Assembly (NCBI RefSeq): GCF_041346945.1
Contig: NZ_CP166850.1
Span: 7,114,501-7,178,500 of the forward strand
DNA from: Amycolatopsis sp. cg9
Lineage (GTDB): Bacteria; Actinomycetota; Actinomycetes; Mycobacteriales; Pseudonocardiaceae
Length of the DNA stretch: 64,000 nt
Direction: 5' to 3'
In this document: one piece after another, positions 26,224 through 35,962 of the stretch
Numbering within the stretch: position 1 is the stretch's first letter
Layout: each line of letters starts with the position of its first letter
The notes under the pieces: model-generated
Seen by the model: only the letters and a program-made list of their open reading frames with translations
Databases searched by the model: none
Told to the model about the DNA's origin: nothing
Translations under genes and position numbers: made by a program

Positions 26224-27186
26224 GTGACGAAGAAAGCGTTCGCCTCTTCGGCCGACCTGGCGGAGAAGGCGCAGACCCTGGAAGTCCTGGACGACGGCGT
26301 CTACGCGCTGACCGCCGAGGGTGATCCCAACATCGGTGCCGTCGAAGGCGAGGACTTCCTCGTCTGCTTCGAGGCGCTGGCCACGCCCGTCGCGGCCCGC
26401 GAGTGGCTCGCGAAACTGCGGGAACACACCGACAAACCCGTGCGCTACCTGGTGCTGAGCCACTACCACGCGGTGCGTGTGCTCGGGGCGTCCGCGTTCG
26501 ACGCCGAGGTCATCGTCGCGCACGAGAACACCCGCGCGCTGGTCGCCGAGCGTGGCAAAGAGGACTGGGCCAGCGAGTTCGGGCGGATGCCGCGACTGGC
26601 CAAGGGGGCGGATTCGGTGCCCGGGCTGACCTGGCCGACGCTGACCTTCTCCGACCGGCTCACCATCGACCTCGGCGGCGACCGCGGCGACCTGATCCTC
26701 CAGTACTGCGGGCGCGGCCACACCGAAGGCGACATCGTGGCCTGGCTGCCCCGGCAGAAGATCCTCTACGCCGGCGACCTCGTGGAAGCCGAAGCCGCGC
26801 TGTACACCGGGGACGCGTTCCACCGCGACTGGGCTTCGTCCACGTTGGACCGCGTCGGCGCGTTCGGGGCCGAGACGCTGATCGGCGGGCGCGGCGGGGT
26901 GAGCCGGGGCCGGGAGGCGGTCGACGCCGCCGTCGCGCAGACCCGGCACTTCCTGACCACGATGATCCGCGAGGTCGGCGCGGTCCGCGACGCCGGTGGC
27001 ACGCTCAAGGACGCCTTCGAGCGCACCCACGCCGCCCTGAACGAGCAGTACGGGCACTGGCCGATCTTCGAGCACTGCCTGCCCTTCGACGTCTCCCGGC
27101 TGTGGGACGAGCTCGGCGGCATCGAGCGGCCGGTGGTGTGGACCGCCGAGCGCGACCGCGAAGTCTGGGACCAGCTCCAAGGCTAG
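26224..27186 (+). CDS. MBL-fold hydrolase with altered metal motif
   Basis: 320 aa, GTG start after AAGGAG. Metallo-beta-lactamase fold: the metal motif HxHxDH reads H80-Y-H82-A-V-R, so the Asp and the third His are missing. The later ligands GRGHTEGD and LYAGDL remain. This suggests a one-metal site or altered chemistry. The C-terminal helical part (HFLTTMIREVGAVRDAGGTL) is typical of MBL enzymes acting on ring-cleavage or thioester products. Followed 4 bp later by a flavin hydroxylase, so both likely act in one aromatic pathway. Confidence 0.8.
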   Translation: MTKKAFASSADLAEKAQTLEVLDDGVYALTAEGDPNIGAVEGEDFLVCFEALATPVAAREWLAKLREHTDKPVRYLVLSHYHAVRVLGASAFDAEVIVAHENTRALVAERGKEDWASEFGRMPRLAKGADSVPGLTWPTLTFSDRLTIDLGGDRGDLILQYCGRGHTEGDIVAWLPRQKILYAGDLVEAEAALYTGDAFHRDWASSTLDRVGAFGAETLIGGRGGVSRGREAVDAAVAQTRHFLTTMIREVGAVRDAGGTLKDAFERTHAALNEQYGHWPIFEHCLPFDVSRLWDELGGIERPVVWTAERDREVWDQLQG

Positions 27187-27190
27187 GACG

Positions 27191-28726
27191 ATGAGAGTCG
27201 CCGTCCTCGGCAGCGGCCCGGTCGGTCAGACGGCCGCGCTGCTGCTCGCGCGCTGGGGTGTACCGGTGGTGCTCGTCGACGAGCACGAGGTGCGCGACCC
27301 CGTGGGGTCCAAGGCGATCTGCCAGCAACGGGACACATTGGACGTCTGGGCGTCGCTCGGTGCGGGCTGCCTCGCCGAGGAAGGGCTCACCTGGACGACC
27401 GCCCGGACGTTCCACCGCGAGACCGAGCTGTTCTCGCTGAAGCTGCGCGACGGCGGGTCGGCGCTCCCGCCGTTCGTCAACATCTCCCAAGCCCGCGTCG
27501 AAGAAGTCCTCGACGGGCTGATCGCCGAGCAGCCGCTGATCGACGTCCGGCGCGGGCACCGCGTCACCGGCGTCACCCAGCCCGGCTGCGTCGAAATCCG
27601 GTGCGAGACGAAGGACGGGCCGCGCCGGATCGAGGCCGACTACGCGATCGCCTGCGCGGGTTCGCGGGGCGACACCGTGCGGCGGGCGCTCGGCCAGCAC
27701 CTGGGCGGGTTCTCCTTCCGCGACCTGTTCCTGATCTGCGACATCCGCGCCGACCTGCCGGGCTGGGCGGCCGAGCGCCGGTTCCACTTCGACCCGCCGT
27801 GGAACCCGGGCCGCCAGGTGCTCATCCACCCGTGCCCCGGCTCGCAGTTCCGCATCGACTGGCAGGTCCCCGACGACTACGACCTCGCGGCCGAGGAAAC
27901 CGGCGGCGCCCTCGACCACCGGATCCGCGCGATCATCGGCGACCGGCCGTACGAAGTCGTCTGGCGTTCGGTGTACCGCTTCCACACACGGCTCGTCGAC
28001 CGGATGCGCGTCGGGCGCGTGCTGCTCGCCGGCGACTGCGCGCACCTGGTCGCGCCGTTCGGGGCGCGCGGGCTCAACTCGGGGGTCGCCGACGCCGAGA
28101 ACGCGGCCTGGAAGCTCGCGTGGGTCCTGCGCGGCCACGCGGACGAGGACCTGCTGGAGACCTACCACACCGAGCGCCACGCGGCGGCCGTCGAGAACGC
28201 GGCGGTCACCACGGCCACGATGGACTTCCTGGTGCCGCAGGACGACGGGCAGCGTGCGCGCCGCCTGGACGTCCTCACCCGCGCGGCGACCGATCCGGCG
28301 GTGCACGAGCAGGTCGATTCGGGGCGGCTGGCCGAACCCTTCTGGTACGCGGATTCGCCGTTGACCACACCCGATCCGGCGCGCCCGCACGCCGGACGGC
28401 CCCGGCGGGGGACGTTGCCGCCGCCGGGACCGGGCGTGCTGCTGCCGGACGTCACCGTCGCGAGTGGACGGTTGCGTGACCACGCCCGCCGGGGGTTCCG
28501 AGTCCTGACGACCCCCGGCGTGCGAGCCGAAGGGGCGCCGGCGGTGGAGATCCCGGTGGGCGGGGCGCTGGGCGCGCGTCCGGGCGAAGCCTGGCTGGTC
28601 CGCCCGGACGCGTACGTCGCCGCTGTGCTACGGGTAGCTGACCAGCGGGCTCACCTGGTGCCCGGTGTTCGCGGCGTCACCCGCATCGTTGATGACGTGC
28701 GCGATCGTGCCGACGCCACCGAGTGA
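27191..28726 (+). CDS. Class A flavin monooxygenase (aromatic hydroxylase)
   Basis: 511 aa. FAD Rossmann motif GSGPVGQTAALLLARWG at the N-terminus, the DG-type motif replaced by ACAGSRGDTVRRAL, and the second FAD motif VLLAGDCAHLVAPFGARGLN. The C-terminal thioredoxin-like domain ends in WLVRPDAYVAAVL, as in MhpA/PheA-type phenol or resorcinol hydroxylases. NAD(P)H-dependent ring hydroxylation is expected. About 33 residues beyond that usual end are encoded over the 3' end of the convergent beta-helix gene (99-bp overlap). Operon with the MBL hydrolase under MarR. Confidence 0.88.
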   Translation: MRVAVLGSGPVGQTAALLLARWGVPVVLVDEHEVRDPVGSKAICQQRDTLDVWASLGAGCLAEEGLTWTTARTFHRETELFSLKLRDGGSALPPFVNISQARVEEVLDGLIAEQPLIDVRRGHRVTGVTQPGCVEIRCETKDGPRRIEADYAIACAGSRGDTVRRALGQHLGGFSFRDLFLICDIRADLPGWAAERRFHFDPPWNPGRQVLIHPCPGSQFRIDWQVPDDYDLAAEETGGALDHRIRAIIGDRPYEVVWRSVYRFHTRLVDRMRVGRVLLAGDCAHLVAPFGARGLNSGVADAENAAWKLAWVLRGHADEDLLETYHTERHAAAVENAAVTTATMDFLVPQDDGQRARRLDVLTRAATDPAVHEQVDSGRLAEPFWYADSPLTTPDPARPHAGRPRRGTLPPPGPGVLLPDVTVASGRLRDHARRGFRVLTTPGVRAEGAPAVEIPVGGALGARPGEAWLVRPDAYVAAVLRVADQRAHLVPGVRGVTRIVDDVRDRADATE

Positions 28727-30841
28727 CACCGATACGAGGTTGTGGAACCGGACCCCGCCGGTGTTCGGCACCTCGAACGAGTGACTGGCCACAATGGACG
28801 GATTGGTGTTGAAGAAGCAGTAGCTGCCCAGTCCCCAGCCTTCGTGGCTGGTCACCGAATCGGCCACCTTGTACGCCGCCCAGCCCTGCCGGCCGCCGCC
28901 GCTGGTCCAGGAGGCCTGGTCCGGCGGGTCGTACGGCATTTCGTTCTGGAAGAAGTACGTCCGCCCGCCGTTGCCGTTCCAGAGCACCTCGTACTGCTGG
29001 TAGTGCTCCACGAACAGGCCGTACATCGTCACGTTCGCGCCGTTGACGACGAGGCCGTTCGCCGCGGTGTTGACGTTCCAGCCGACGCCGTTCGAATGGT
29101 CGCCGCGCCACAGCCACATGTGGTCGCCGATGACGTTGTTCGAGTTGACCACCAGCGTCTGCGTGGCCTTGCCGACGGCCGCGCCGCCGATCCGGAAGAA
29201 CACGTCGTGCAGCGACGTCGGGTCGGCCGCGTGGTTCGCGGCCGAGCCCGGCTGGCCGATCTGGACGAGCACCGGCGAGTTCACCGCGCCCGCGTCGACC
29301 AGCAGGCCGGCGATCTTCACCCCGTCCACATCGGACGTCGTGATGGCCGCGTTGCCGTTGGTGGGCATCAGTGTCGCCAGGCCGAGGCCGAGCACCACGG
29401 TGTCCGGGCGCGTGACGTTCAGCGCCTGGTCGAGGTGGTAGACGCCCGGTGTCACCAGCAGGTTCTTGCCCGCGGCCAAAGCGGCGTTGAGCGTCGCGGC
29501 CGAGTCCGACGGGTGCGCGACGTAGAACTCGCTCAGCGAGATCGCCTGCCCGGCCGGGGCGCCGTGACCCCAGCTCGTCCCGGACGAGTTCTGCCGCAGC
29601 GCCGGGACGAACACGTTGTAGCTGCCCGAGCCGTCGACGTAGAGGAACGGCTTCTCGCGGATCACCGGCGTCTGCCCGACGACGGTCTCCGGCGGGTTCG
29701 GGAACGACGCCGGCGGCGTGCCGGTCGAGCCGACGAACACCATGTTCCACACGCCGCCCTGCCAGCCGCCGAGCTCGCTGTTGCGGGTGAGGAACTGCTG
29801 CTGCGAACCGGAAACGGCGACGCCGTCGATCTTGCTGTCGGCGATCAGGCCGCCGCTGGCCCAGCCGTCGCCGCCGTTCCACAGCTGGATCTGGCTGCCC
29901 TTGAGGTGCATCCGGCGGTAGGGCGCCGCCTGCGCGACGGCCCAGCGCTCGACCTGCCCGGCGGGCAGCGTCACCGAGAGGTTCTCGGCGGAGCGCCAGA
30001 AGTTCTGGGTCGCGTTGCCCTTGTTGGCCGGGTTGTCGCCCTGCTGCAGCCAGTCGGCTTCGACGCGGACGTGCCCGTTGAGGTTGACGTCGTCGGGGGA
30101 GAGGCCCAGGCCCGCGACCTGCTCGTAGAAGCCGAGGTTGACGTCGGCGCTGTAGGTGCCGGGCTTGAACAGCACCGCGTAGCGCTCGGTGCCGAACTGG
30201 TTGGTGTGCTGCTGGTCGGCGATCTGCGTCAGCCGGTTCTGGATCGTCGCGGCCGGCGTCGAGGGGTCGAACACCGACACGTTCGGCCCGAGGTCCGGGT
30301 TGCGCGGGTCGGTCGGCGGGATCGTGGTGCCGCCGCCGGTGCCGTGCACGGCCACTTCCCACAGGGAGTAGCCGTAGCCGGTCGCCCGCTGGGTGCCGTA
30401 GACCCGCAGGTAGCGCGCGGTGCCGGTGAGGGGCACGGTCTGCGTGCCGCCCGCGCCGGTGGTGGTCGTGTACGCGCTCGTCCAGCTGTTCGCGTCCGAG
30501 GACAGCTGCACGGTGAACGCTTTCGCGTACGCGGCTTCCCAGGTGAGCACCACGTCGCAGAGCTGCTGCGCGGAACCCAGGTCGACCTGGAGCCACTGCG
30601 GATCGCTGAACGCGCTGGACCAGCGCGTGCCGGCGTTGCCGTCGACCGCGGCGGACGCGGGGGTGCCGCCGTTTTCGGTCGAGGACGCGGTCGCGGTGCG
30701 CCCTTGCGCGAGGTTGGTGGTTCCGCACGCGGCGGCCTGCGCCGGTGCGGAGCCGACCACCGCCGCGGTGGTGACCGCGGTGACGAAGGTGGTGGCGATG
30801 ACGAGGAGGCGGTGTACGGGGGAGAACGTCGTTGATCTCAT
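28628..30841 (-). CDS. Secreted CBM32/F5-8C domain plus right-handed beta-helix protein
   Basis: 737 aa. Start MRSTTFSPVHRL; an upstream ATG would add 18 charged residues before the signal peptide. Signal peptide residues 1-36 (LVIATTFVTAVTTAAVVGSA). Residues about 40-165 are a discoidin/CBM32 carbohydrate-binding domain (LAQGRTATASSTENGGTPAS, YLRVYGTQRATGYGYSLWEV). The rest is a pectate-lyase-like beta-helix (LFKPGTYSADVNLGFYEQVA, TPGVYHLDQALNVTRPDTVV, ending VSYP). Homologues are often called adenylyl cyclase without reason; a glycan-active enzyme of GH55-like fold is more likely, but the catalytic residue is not identified. Divergent from the GH16-GH3 operon. Confidence 0.8.
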   Translation of the reverse strand: MRSTTFSPVHRLLVIATTFVTAVTTAAVVGSAPAQAAACGTTNLAQGRTATASSTENGGTPASAAVDGNAGTRWSSAFSDPQWLQVDLGSAQQLCDVVLTWEAAYAKAFTVQLSSDANSWTSAYTTTTGAGGTQTVPLTGTARYLRVYGTQRATGYGYSLWEVAVHGTGGGTTIPPTDPRNPDLGPNVSVFDPSTPAATIQNRLTQIADQQHTNQFGTERYAVLFKPGTYSADVNLGFYEQVAGLGLSPDDVNLNGHVRVEADWLQQGDNPANKGNATQNFWRSAENLSVTLPAGQVERWAVAQAAPYRRMHLKGSQIQLWNGGDGWASGGLIADSKIDGVAVSGSQQQFLTRNSELGGWQGGVWNMVFVGSTGTPPASFPNPPETVVGQTPVIREKPFLYVDGSGSYNVFVPALRQNSSGTSWGHGAPAGQAISLSEFYVAHPSDSAATLNAALAAGKNLLVTPGVYHLDQALNVTRPDTVVLGLGLATLMPTNGNAAITTSDVDGVKIAGLLVDAGAVNSPVLVQIGQPGSAANHAADPTSLHDVFFRIGGAAVGKATQTLVVNSNNVIGDHMWLWRGDHSNGVGWNVNTAANGLVVNGANVTMYGLFVEHYQQYEVLWNGNGGRTYFFQNEMPYDPPDQASWTSGGGRQGWAAYKVADSVTSHEGWGLGSYCFFNTNPSIVASHSFEVPNTGGVRFHNLVSVSLGGVGTIAHVINDAGDAANTGHQVSPLVSYP

Positions 30842-31049
30842 CGGCCTGCCTGCTGCTCGGGGGAGGACGTGCGAAGCGGACCGGGCGAGCCCCACAGCTC
30901 GCGCCGGTGTCGGGTGGTGCGGCGGGTTCGCGCCGGGCGCCCGCCCGGCGCCGTGAGCCGGAGGAGCGGTGCCGGGGTGGGTGCGACGGAGCGAACCGGT
31001 CAGCCCGAAGGTGTGCGTGACGCGGGGAACCGATCCGGGTGGCGGTCAC

Positions 31050-31061
31050 GGAACCGGTTCC
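31050..31061. promoter_or_regulatory. LacI-type operator candidate between the divergent glucanase genes
   Basis: GGAACCGGTTCC is a perfect 12-bp palindrome centred on CG, the symmetry expected for LacI-family repressors such as CebR. It lies in the 469-bp gap (30842-31310) between the beta-helix and GH16 genes. The rest of the gap beyond this site and the GH16 promoter shows no gene. Confidence 0.45.
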
Positions 31062-31170
31062 AGCGGCTCGAAGTCAACACCGCGGGGTTCGGCGGAGTCA
31101 AGGATCCGGCGCGGATTCGTTCGCCCGGACCAATCCGCGGCGTGGTCCGCGACCGTCCGGCGCAGGGGCG

Positions 31171-31199
31171 TTGACATTTTACGACTCTTTATTTATATC
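31171..31199 (+). promoter_or_regulatory. GH16-GH3 operon promoter
   Basis: TTGACA (31171-31176), 17-bp spacer, TATATC (31194-31199) in an AT-rich island (ACTCTTTATTTATATCC) that stands out from the surrounding DNA. Start of transcription near 31206 gives a leader of about 105 nt. Confidence 0.7.
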
Positions 31200-31310
31200 C
31201 TGAACTAAGAGCGTGCCGAGGAGCGGGACCCACACCCGCGCCGCGGACCACGTGAGCCGATCCGCGCCGGGGCAAGGCCGCCCCGGCGCCGGTTCGCCGT
31301 GGAGGTGCCC

Positions 31311-33062
31311 ATGCAACGCCGCACACCGAGGACCAGCCCGCCCCGCCCGGGGCCCGGCCGCCGGACCCCGGTCCGCTGGACCGCGCTCGCCGTCCTCGCC
31401 CTGACCCTGGCCGCCCTGCTCACCGCGCCGGTCGCGCAGGCCGCGCCCGTCCTGCTCTCCCAAGGCCGCCCGGTGACGGCGTCCTCGGCCGAATCCGCCG
31501 CCTTCCCCGCGTCGGCCGCCGTCGACGGAGACCCCGGCACCCGCTGGTCGAGCGGGTTCAGCGACCCGCAGACGCTGCAGGTCGACCTCGGGTCCACCCA
31601 GCAGCTGTCCCAGGTCGTGCTGAACTGGGAAGCCGCGTACGCCAAGGCCTTCACGCTCCAGGCGTCCGCCGACGGCGCCACCTGGAGCACCCTCTACTCG
31701 ACCACCACCGGCGCCGGGGGGACGCAGACCCTGACCGTCACCGGCAGCGGCCGGTACGTCCGGCTCACCGGCACCCAGCGCGCCACGCAGTACGGCTACT
31801 CGCTGTGGGAGTTCCAGGTCTACGGCGGGGGCGGCACCACGCAGCCCGGTGACGTCCTGCTGTCCTACGGGAAGCCCGGCACGGCGTCGTCGTACCAGGA
31901 TGACGGGGCCTGCCCCGGCTGCGCGCCGGCGAAGGCGTTCGACCGCGACCCGGCGACCCGCTGGGCGACGAGCGCGACGACCGGCTGGGTCGACCCCGGC
32001 TGGATCACCGTCGACCTCGGCGCCGTCGCGGCCGTGCACCAGGTGGTCCTGCAGTGGGACCCGGCGTACGCGGTCGCCTACCAGATCCAGGTGTCGAACG
32101 ACAACGCGAACTGGACGTCGCTCTACTCGACCACCAGCGGCAAGGGGTTCAAGGAAACGCTGACGCTGAACGGTTCCGGCCGGTACGTCCGGATGTACGG
32201 CACCGCCCGCTCGAACGGCTACGGCTACTCGCTGTGGGGCTTCGACGTCTACGGCACCGGCGGCAACCCGGCGACCCCGCCGCCCGCGCCGCCGGCCCCG
32301 CACTTTCCGGGCACGCTGGTCTGGAGCGACGAGTTCAACGGCGCGGCGGGCGCCAACCCGGACGCGAGCAAGTGGACCGCCGAGACCGGCCCCGGTGTCA
32401 ACAACGAGCTCGAGTACTACACGAACAACAACAACGCCAAGCAGGACGGCCGCGGCAACCTCGTCATCCAGGTCCGCCGCGAAGCCACCCCGGGCAGCGC
32501 CTGCCCGGTCGACCCGATCAGCGGCAGCGGCACCTGCCAGTACACCTCGGGCCGGATCAACACCGCGGGCAAGTTCAGCTTCACCTACGGGCACGTCGAG
32601 GCGAACATCAAGGTGTCCGGCACGCAGGGGCTGTGGCCCGCGTTCTGGCTGCTGGGCGCCAACTTCTTCAGCGGCACGCCGTGGCCCAACTGCGGTGAGA
32701 TCGACATCATGGAGCACGTCGGGAAGTCGCCGAACCTGGCCTACTCGACCATCCACGCCCCGGCCTACAACGGTGCCGGCGGCATCGGCGCACCCCTGGA
32801 CCTCGGCCAGGACGTCTCCGCCGGGTTCCACAAGTTCGGCCTCGACTGGGACGCGTCGCACATGACGTTCTACGTCGACGGGAACGCGTTCGAGACGATC
32901 AACCGCGACACCGTCGAGAGCACGCGGGGTCCCTGGGTGTACGACCACCCGTTCTTCCTGATCCTCAACAACGCCATCGGCGGGGACTTCCCCGGCCCGC
33001 CGGGCGCGGGCACCGTGCTCCCGCAGGACATGGTGATCGACTACGTGCGGGTCTACCAGTGA
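31311..33062 (+). CDS. Secreted GH16 beta-glucanase with two CBM32 domains
   Basis: 583 aa. ATG 5 nt after GGAGG. Signal peptide to about residue 45 (ALAVLALTLAALLTAPVAQA). Two F5/8C-CBM32 domains at about 47-175 and 180-320. A Pro-rich linker (PPPAPPAPHFP) leads to the GH16 domain at about 335-583. The catalytic motif EIDIME places the nucleophile at E463 and the acid/base at E468; the ExDxxxE-less laminarinase form (ExDxxE) is typical of endo-beta-1,3-glucanases. It acts outside the cell on laminarin-like or fungal wall glucan. Its stop overlaps the GH3 start (GTGA), so both are coexpressed. Confidence 0.92.
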   Translation: MQRRTPRTSPPRPGPGRRTPVRWTALAVLALTLAALLTAPVAQAAPVLLSQGRPVTASSAESAAFPASAAVDGDPGTRWSSGFSDPQTLQVDLGSTQQLSQVVLNWEAAYAKAFTLQASADGATWSTLYSTTTGAGGTQTLTVTGSGRYVRLTGTQRATQYGYSLWEFQVYGGGGTTQPGDVLLSYGKPGTASSYQDDGACPGCAPAKAFDRDPATRWATSATTGWVDPGWITVDLGAVAAVHQVVLQWDPAYAVAYQIQVSNDNANWTSLYSTTSGKGFKETLTLNGSGRYVRMYGTARSNGYGYSLWGFDVYGTGGNPATPPPAPPAPHFPGTLVWSDEFNGAAGANPDASKWTAETGPGVNNELEYYTNNNNAKQDGRGNLVIQVRREATPGSACPVDPISGSGTCQYTSGRINTAGKFSFTYGHVEANIKVSGTQGLWPAFWLLGANFFSGTPWPNCGEIDIMEHVGKSPNLAYSTIHAPAYNGAGGIGAPLDLGQDVSAGFHKFGLDWDASHMTFYVDGNAFETINRDTVESTRGPWVYDHPFFLILNNAIGGDFPGPPGAGTVLPQDMVIDYVRVYQ

Positions 33063-35962
33063 GGCGGCTCGTCCTCGGTGCGGTGGTGACGGCGGGCCTG
33101 CTCGCCGTCCCGCCGCTCGCCGCCCAGGCGGCTCCGGCGCTGCTCTCCCAGGGGCACGCCGTGACCGCGTCCTCCACCGAGAACGCCGCCTTCCCGGCGA
33201 GCGCGGCGGTCGACGGCGACCCGGGCACGCGCTGGTCCAGCCTCGCCGCCGACCCGCAGACGCTGCAGGTCGACCTCGGCTCGGCGCACACCTTGAACCA
33301 GGTCGTCCTCCAATGGGAGGCGGCCTACGCCACGGCCTTCACGATCCAGGCCTCGGCGGACGGCGGCCAGTGGACCACCGTGTACTCGACCACGACCGGC
33401 ACCGGCGGCACCCAGACGCTGCCGGTGTCCGGGAGCGGCCGGTACGTCCGGCTGACCACCACCCGGCGCGCGACCCAGTGGGGGGTGTCGCTGTGGGAGT
33501 TCCAGGTCTTCGGCGACGGCTCGGCGCAGGCGTGCGGCAGCGCGAACGCGGCGCTGAGGCAGCCCGCGACCGCGTCGAGCGTCCAGTCGGACGCGTTCCC
33601 GGCGAGCGCGGCCGTCGACGGCGACGGCGGCACGCGCTGGTCGAGCCTGGCCGCCGACCCGCAGTGGCTCCAGGTCGACCTCGGCAGCGCGCGGGCGGTC
33701 TGCGGCGTCGACCTGACCTGGGAGGCGGCGTACGCGAGCGCGTACACGGTCCAGCTGTCCACCAACGGGACGTCGTGGACGACGGCGGCGACCGTGACCG
33801 GTGCGGGCGGCACCGAACACCCGGCCGCTTCCGGCACCGCGCGGTACGTCCGGGTGAACACGACCGCGCGAGCCACCCAGTGGGGCGTCTCGCTGTGGGA
33901 GTTCGCGGTGCACACGTCCGACACCGCACCGCCGCCGACCGGCTGCCCGTGGGTCGGCTCGACGGCGCCGGTCGCCGACCGGGTCACCCAGCTGATGGCG
34001 GCGATGACCCCGCAGCAGAAGGTGAAGGTGCTGCACGGCAACGGCGCGACGGGGCCGTACATCGGCAACACCGACGCCGTGCCCGAACTGTGCATCCCGG
34101 CGCTCGGCCTGCAGGACGGGCCCGCCGGGGTCGGGGACGGCCTCGACGGCGTCACCCAGTTCCCGGCGCCGGTGACGGCCGCCGCGACCTGGGACACCGG
34201 CCTGCTCAACCGGTACGGCACGGCGATGGGGGCCGAGTTCGCCGGGAAGGGCGTCGACATCGCCCTCGGCCCGACGATCAACCTGGTCCGTGACCCGCGG
34301 TGGGGCCGGAACTTCGAGACCTACAGCGAGGACCCGTACCTCGCCGGCGCGGCCGGGACCGCGACGATCCAGGGCATCCAGAGCCAGGGCGTGATGGCGC
34401 AGGCCAAGCACGCGGCCGCCTACAACGTCGAGGCCGGGGCGTCGCGGGGCACGCCGTCGGACAACGTCATCATCGACGACCGGACCCTGCACGAGCTGTA
34501 CCTGCCGGCGTTCCAGCAGGTGGCGAGCCAGGGGCAGGTCGCGTCGATGATGTGCGCCTACAACCAGATCAACGGCGTCCCGGCGTGCCAGAACAGCGGC
34601 GTGCTCACCACGGCGATCAAGCAGGACGCGAACTGGGGCGGCTTCGTCGGCTCCGACTGGGGCTCGGCGACCGGCGGCCCGCGGCAGCTGGCCAACGGCG
34701 GCCTGGACCTGGAGATGCCCGGCGGCGCGTTCTTCGGCCAGGGCCTGCTCGACGCCGTTTCGCGCGGCGAGGTCACGCAGGCGCGCGTCGACGACATGGT
34801 CCGGCGGGTGCTCACGCAGCTCTTCAAGTTCGGCGTCTTCGACCGGGCCCGGCGGGGCACCCCGCAGTCGGTGGTGACCAATGCGGCGAACGTGACGACC
34901 GCGCGGGACGTCGCCGCGGCCGGGGCGGTGCTGCTGAAGAACACCGGTGTCCTGCCGCTGACCGCTTCGACGAAATCGATCGCGCTCTCCGGCGGCGACG
35001 GGATCGACCCGCAGAACATCGGCGGCGGCAGCGCGAAGGTGAACCCCTCGCCCGCGTCGGTGAACCCGATCAACGGGATCAAGGCGCGGGCCGGGTCCGG
35101 GGTCACGGTGTCCTATGTGGACGGCGCGGGGGAGCACGTGCAGACGCCGGACATCGCGGCTGCCGTCGCGCAGGCCCGCACCGCGGACGTCGCAATCGTG
35201 TTCGCCGGCTACGGCGAGTCCGAGACGGAGGACCTCGACACGATCGATCTGCGGTTCCAGCAGAACGAGCTGATCGACGCCGTGGCTTCGGCGAACCCGC
35301 GCACGGTCGTCGTGCTCAACACCGGCTCGGCGGTGACCATGCCCTGGCTGGGCAAGGTCGCGGCGGTGATCGAGGGCTGGTACCCGGGCCAGGAGAACGG
35401 CAACGCGATCGCTTCGCTGCTCTACGGCGACGTCAACCCCTCGGGCAAGCTGCCAGTCAGCTTTCCGAAGCGGATCGCCGACCTGCCGACGGCGGACGTC
35501 CAGCAGTTCCCGGGCGCCAACGACCGGATCGAGTACTCCGAAGGGCTCAACGTCGGCTACCGCTGGTACGACAGCCGGGGCGTCGAACCGCTGTTCCCGT
35601 TCGGCTTCGGCCTGTCGTACACGACGTTCGGGTTCTCGAACCTGGCCGTCACGCCGCAGGGCACGAACGGCACCGCGACCGTGACGGCCACGGTGACCAA
35701 CACCGGCACGCGGGCGGGCGCCGACGTCGTCCAGCTCTACGTCGGCCAGCCGGCCGGGAACGGGGAACCGCCGAAGCAGCTGAAAGGGTTCAAGAAGATC
35801 CAGCTCGCCCCCGGGCAGAGCCAGGTCGTGTCGTTCCCGCTCACCCCGCGGGACCTCGCGCACTGGACCGGTTCGTGGACGACCGGCGCCGGCCAGTACC
35901 GGGTCTACGTCGGCGACTCGTCGCGGAACGTGCCCCTGTCGGCCGCGCTGACCGTTTCCTGA
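33059..35962 (+). CDS. Secreted GH3 beta-glucosidase with two CBM32 domains
   Basis: 967 aa, GTG start coupled to the GH16 stop. Signal peptide residues 1-25. Two CBM32-type domains (about 27-155 and 160-290). GH3 N-terminal barrel follows (LQDGPAGVGDGLDGVTQFP, KHAAAYNVE); the nucleophile is D533 in GFVGSDWGS. Then come the GH3 C-terminal domain (VLLKNTGVLPL, YGESETEDLDTIDLR) and a fibronectin-III-like end (VTNTGTRAGADVVQLYV). It trims beta-glucan oligosaccharides released by GH16. The 3' end overlaps the convergent lacI gene by 58 bp. Confidence 0.92.
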   Translation: MRRLVLGAVVTAGLLAVPPLAAQAAPALLSQGHAVTASSTENAAFPASAAVDGDPGTRWSSLAADPQTLQVDLGSAHTLNQVVLQWEAAYATAFTIQASADGGQWTTVYSTTTGTGGTQTLPVSGSGRYVRLTTTRRATQWGVSLWEFQVFGDGSAQACGSANAALRQPATASSVQSDAFPASAAVDGDGGTRWSSLAADPQWLQVDLGSARAVCGVDLTWEAAYASAYTVQLSTNGTSWTTAATVTGAGGTEHPAASGTARYVRVNTTARATQWGVSLWEFAVHTSDTAPPPTGCPWVGSTAPVADRVTQLMAAMTPQQKVKVLHGNGATGPYIGNTDAVPELCIPALGLQDGPAGVGDGLDGVTQFPAPVTAAATWDTGLLNRYGTAMGAEFAGKGVDIALGPTINLVRDPRWGRNFETYSEDPYLAGAAGTATIQGIQSQGVMAQAKHAAAYNVEAGASRGTPSDNVIIDDRTLHELYLPAFQQVASQGQVASMMCAYNQINGVPACQNSGVLTTAIKQDANWGGFVGSDWGSATGGPRQLANGGLDLEMPGGAFFGQGLLDAVSRGEVTQARVDDMVRRVLTQLFKFGVFDRARRGTPQSVVTNAANVTTARDVAAAGAVLLKNTGVLPLTASTKSIALSGGDGIDPQNIGGGSAKVNPSPASVNPINGIKARAGSGVTVSYVDGAGEHVQTPDIAAAVAQARTADVAIVFAGYGESETEDLDTIDLRFQQNELIDAVASANPRTVVVLNTGSAVTMPWLGKVAAVIEGWYPGQENGNAIASLLYGDVNPSGKLPVSFPKRIADLPTADVQQFPGANDRIEYSEGLNVGYRWYDSRGVEPLFPFGFGLSYTTFGFSNLAVTPQGTNGTATVTATVTNTGTRAGADVVQLYVGQPAGNGEPPKQLKGFKKIQLAPGQSQVVSFPLTPRDLAHWTGSWTTGAGQYRVYVGDSSRNVPLSAALTVS

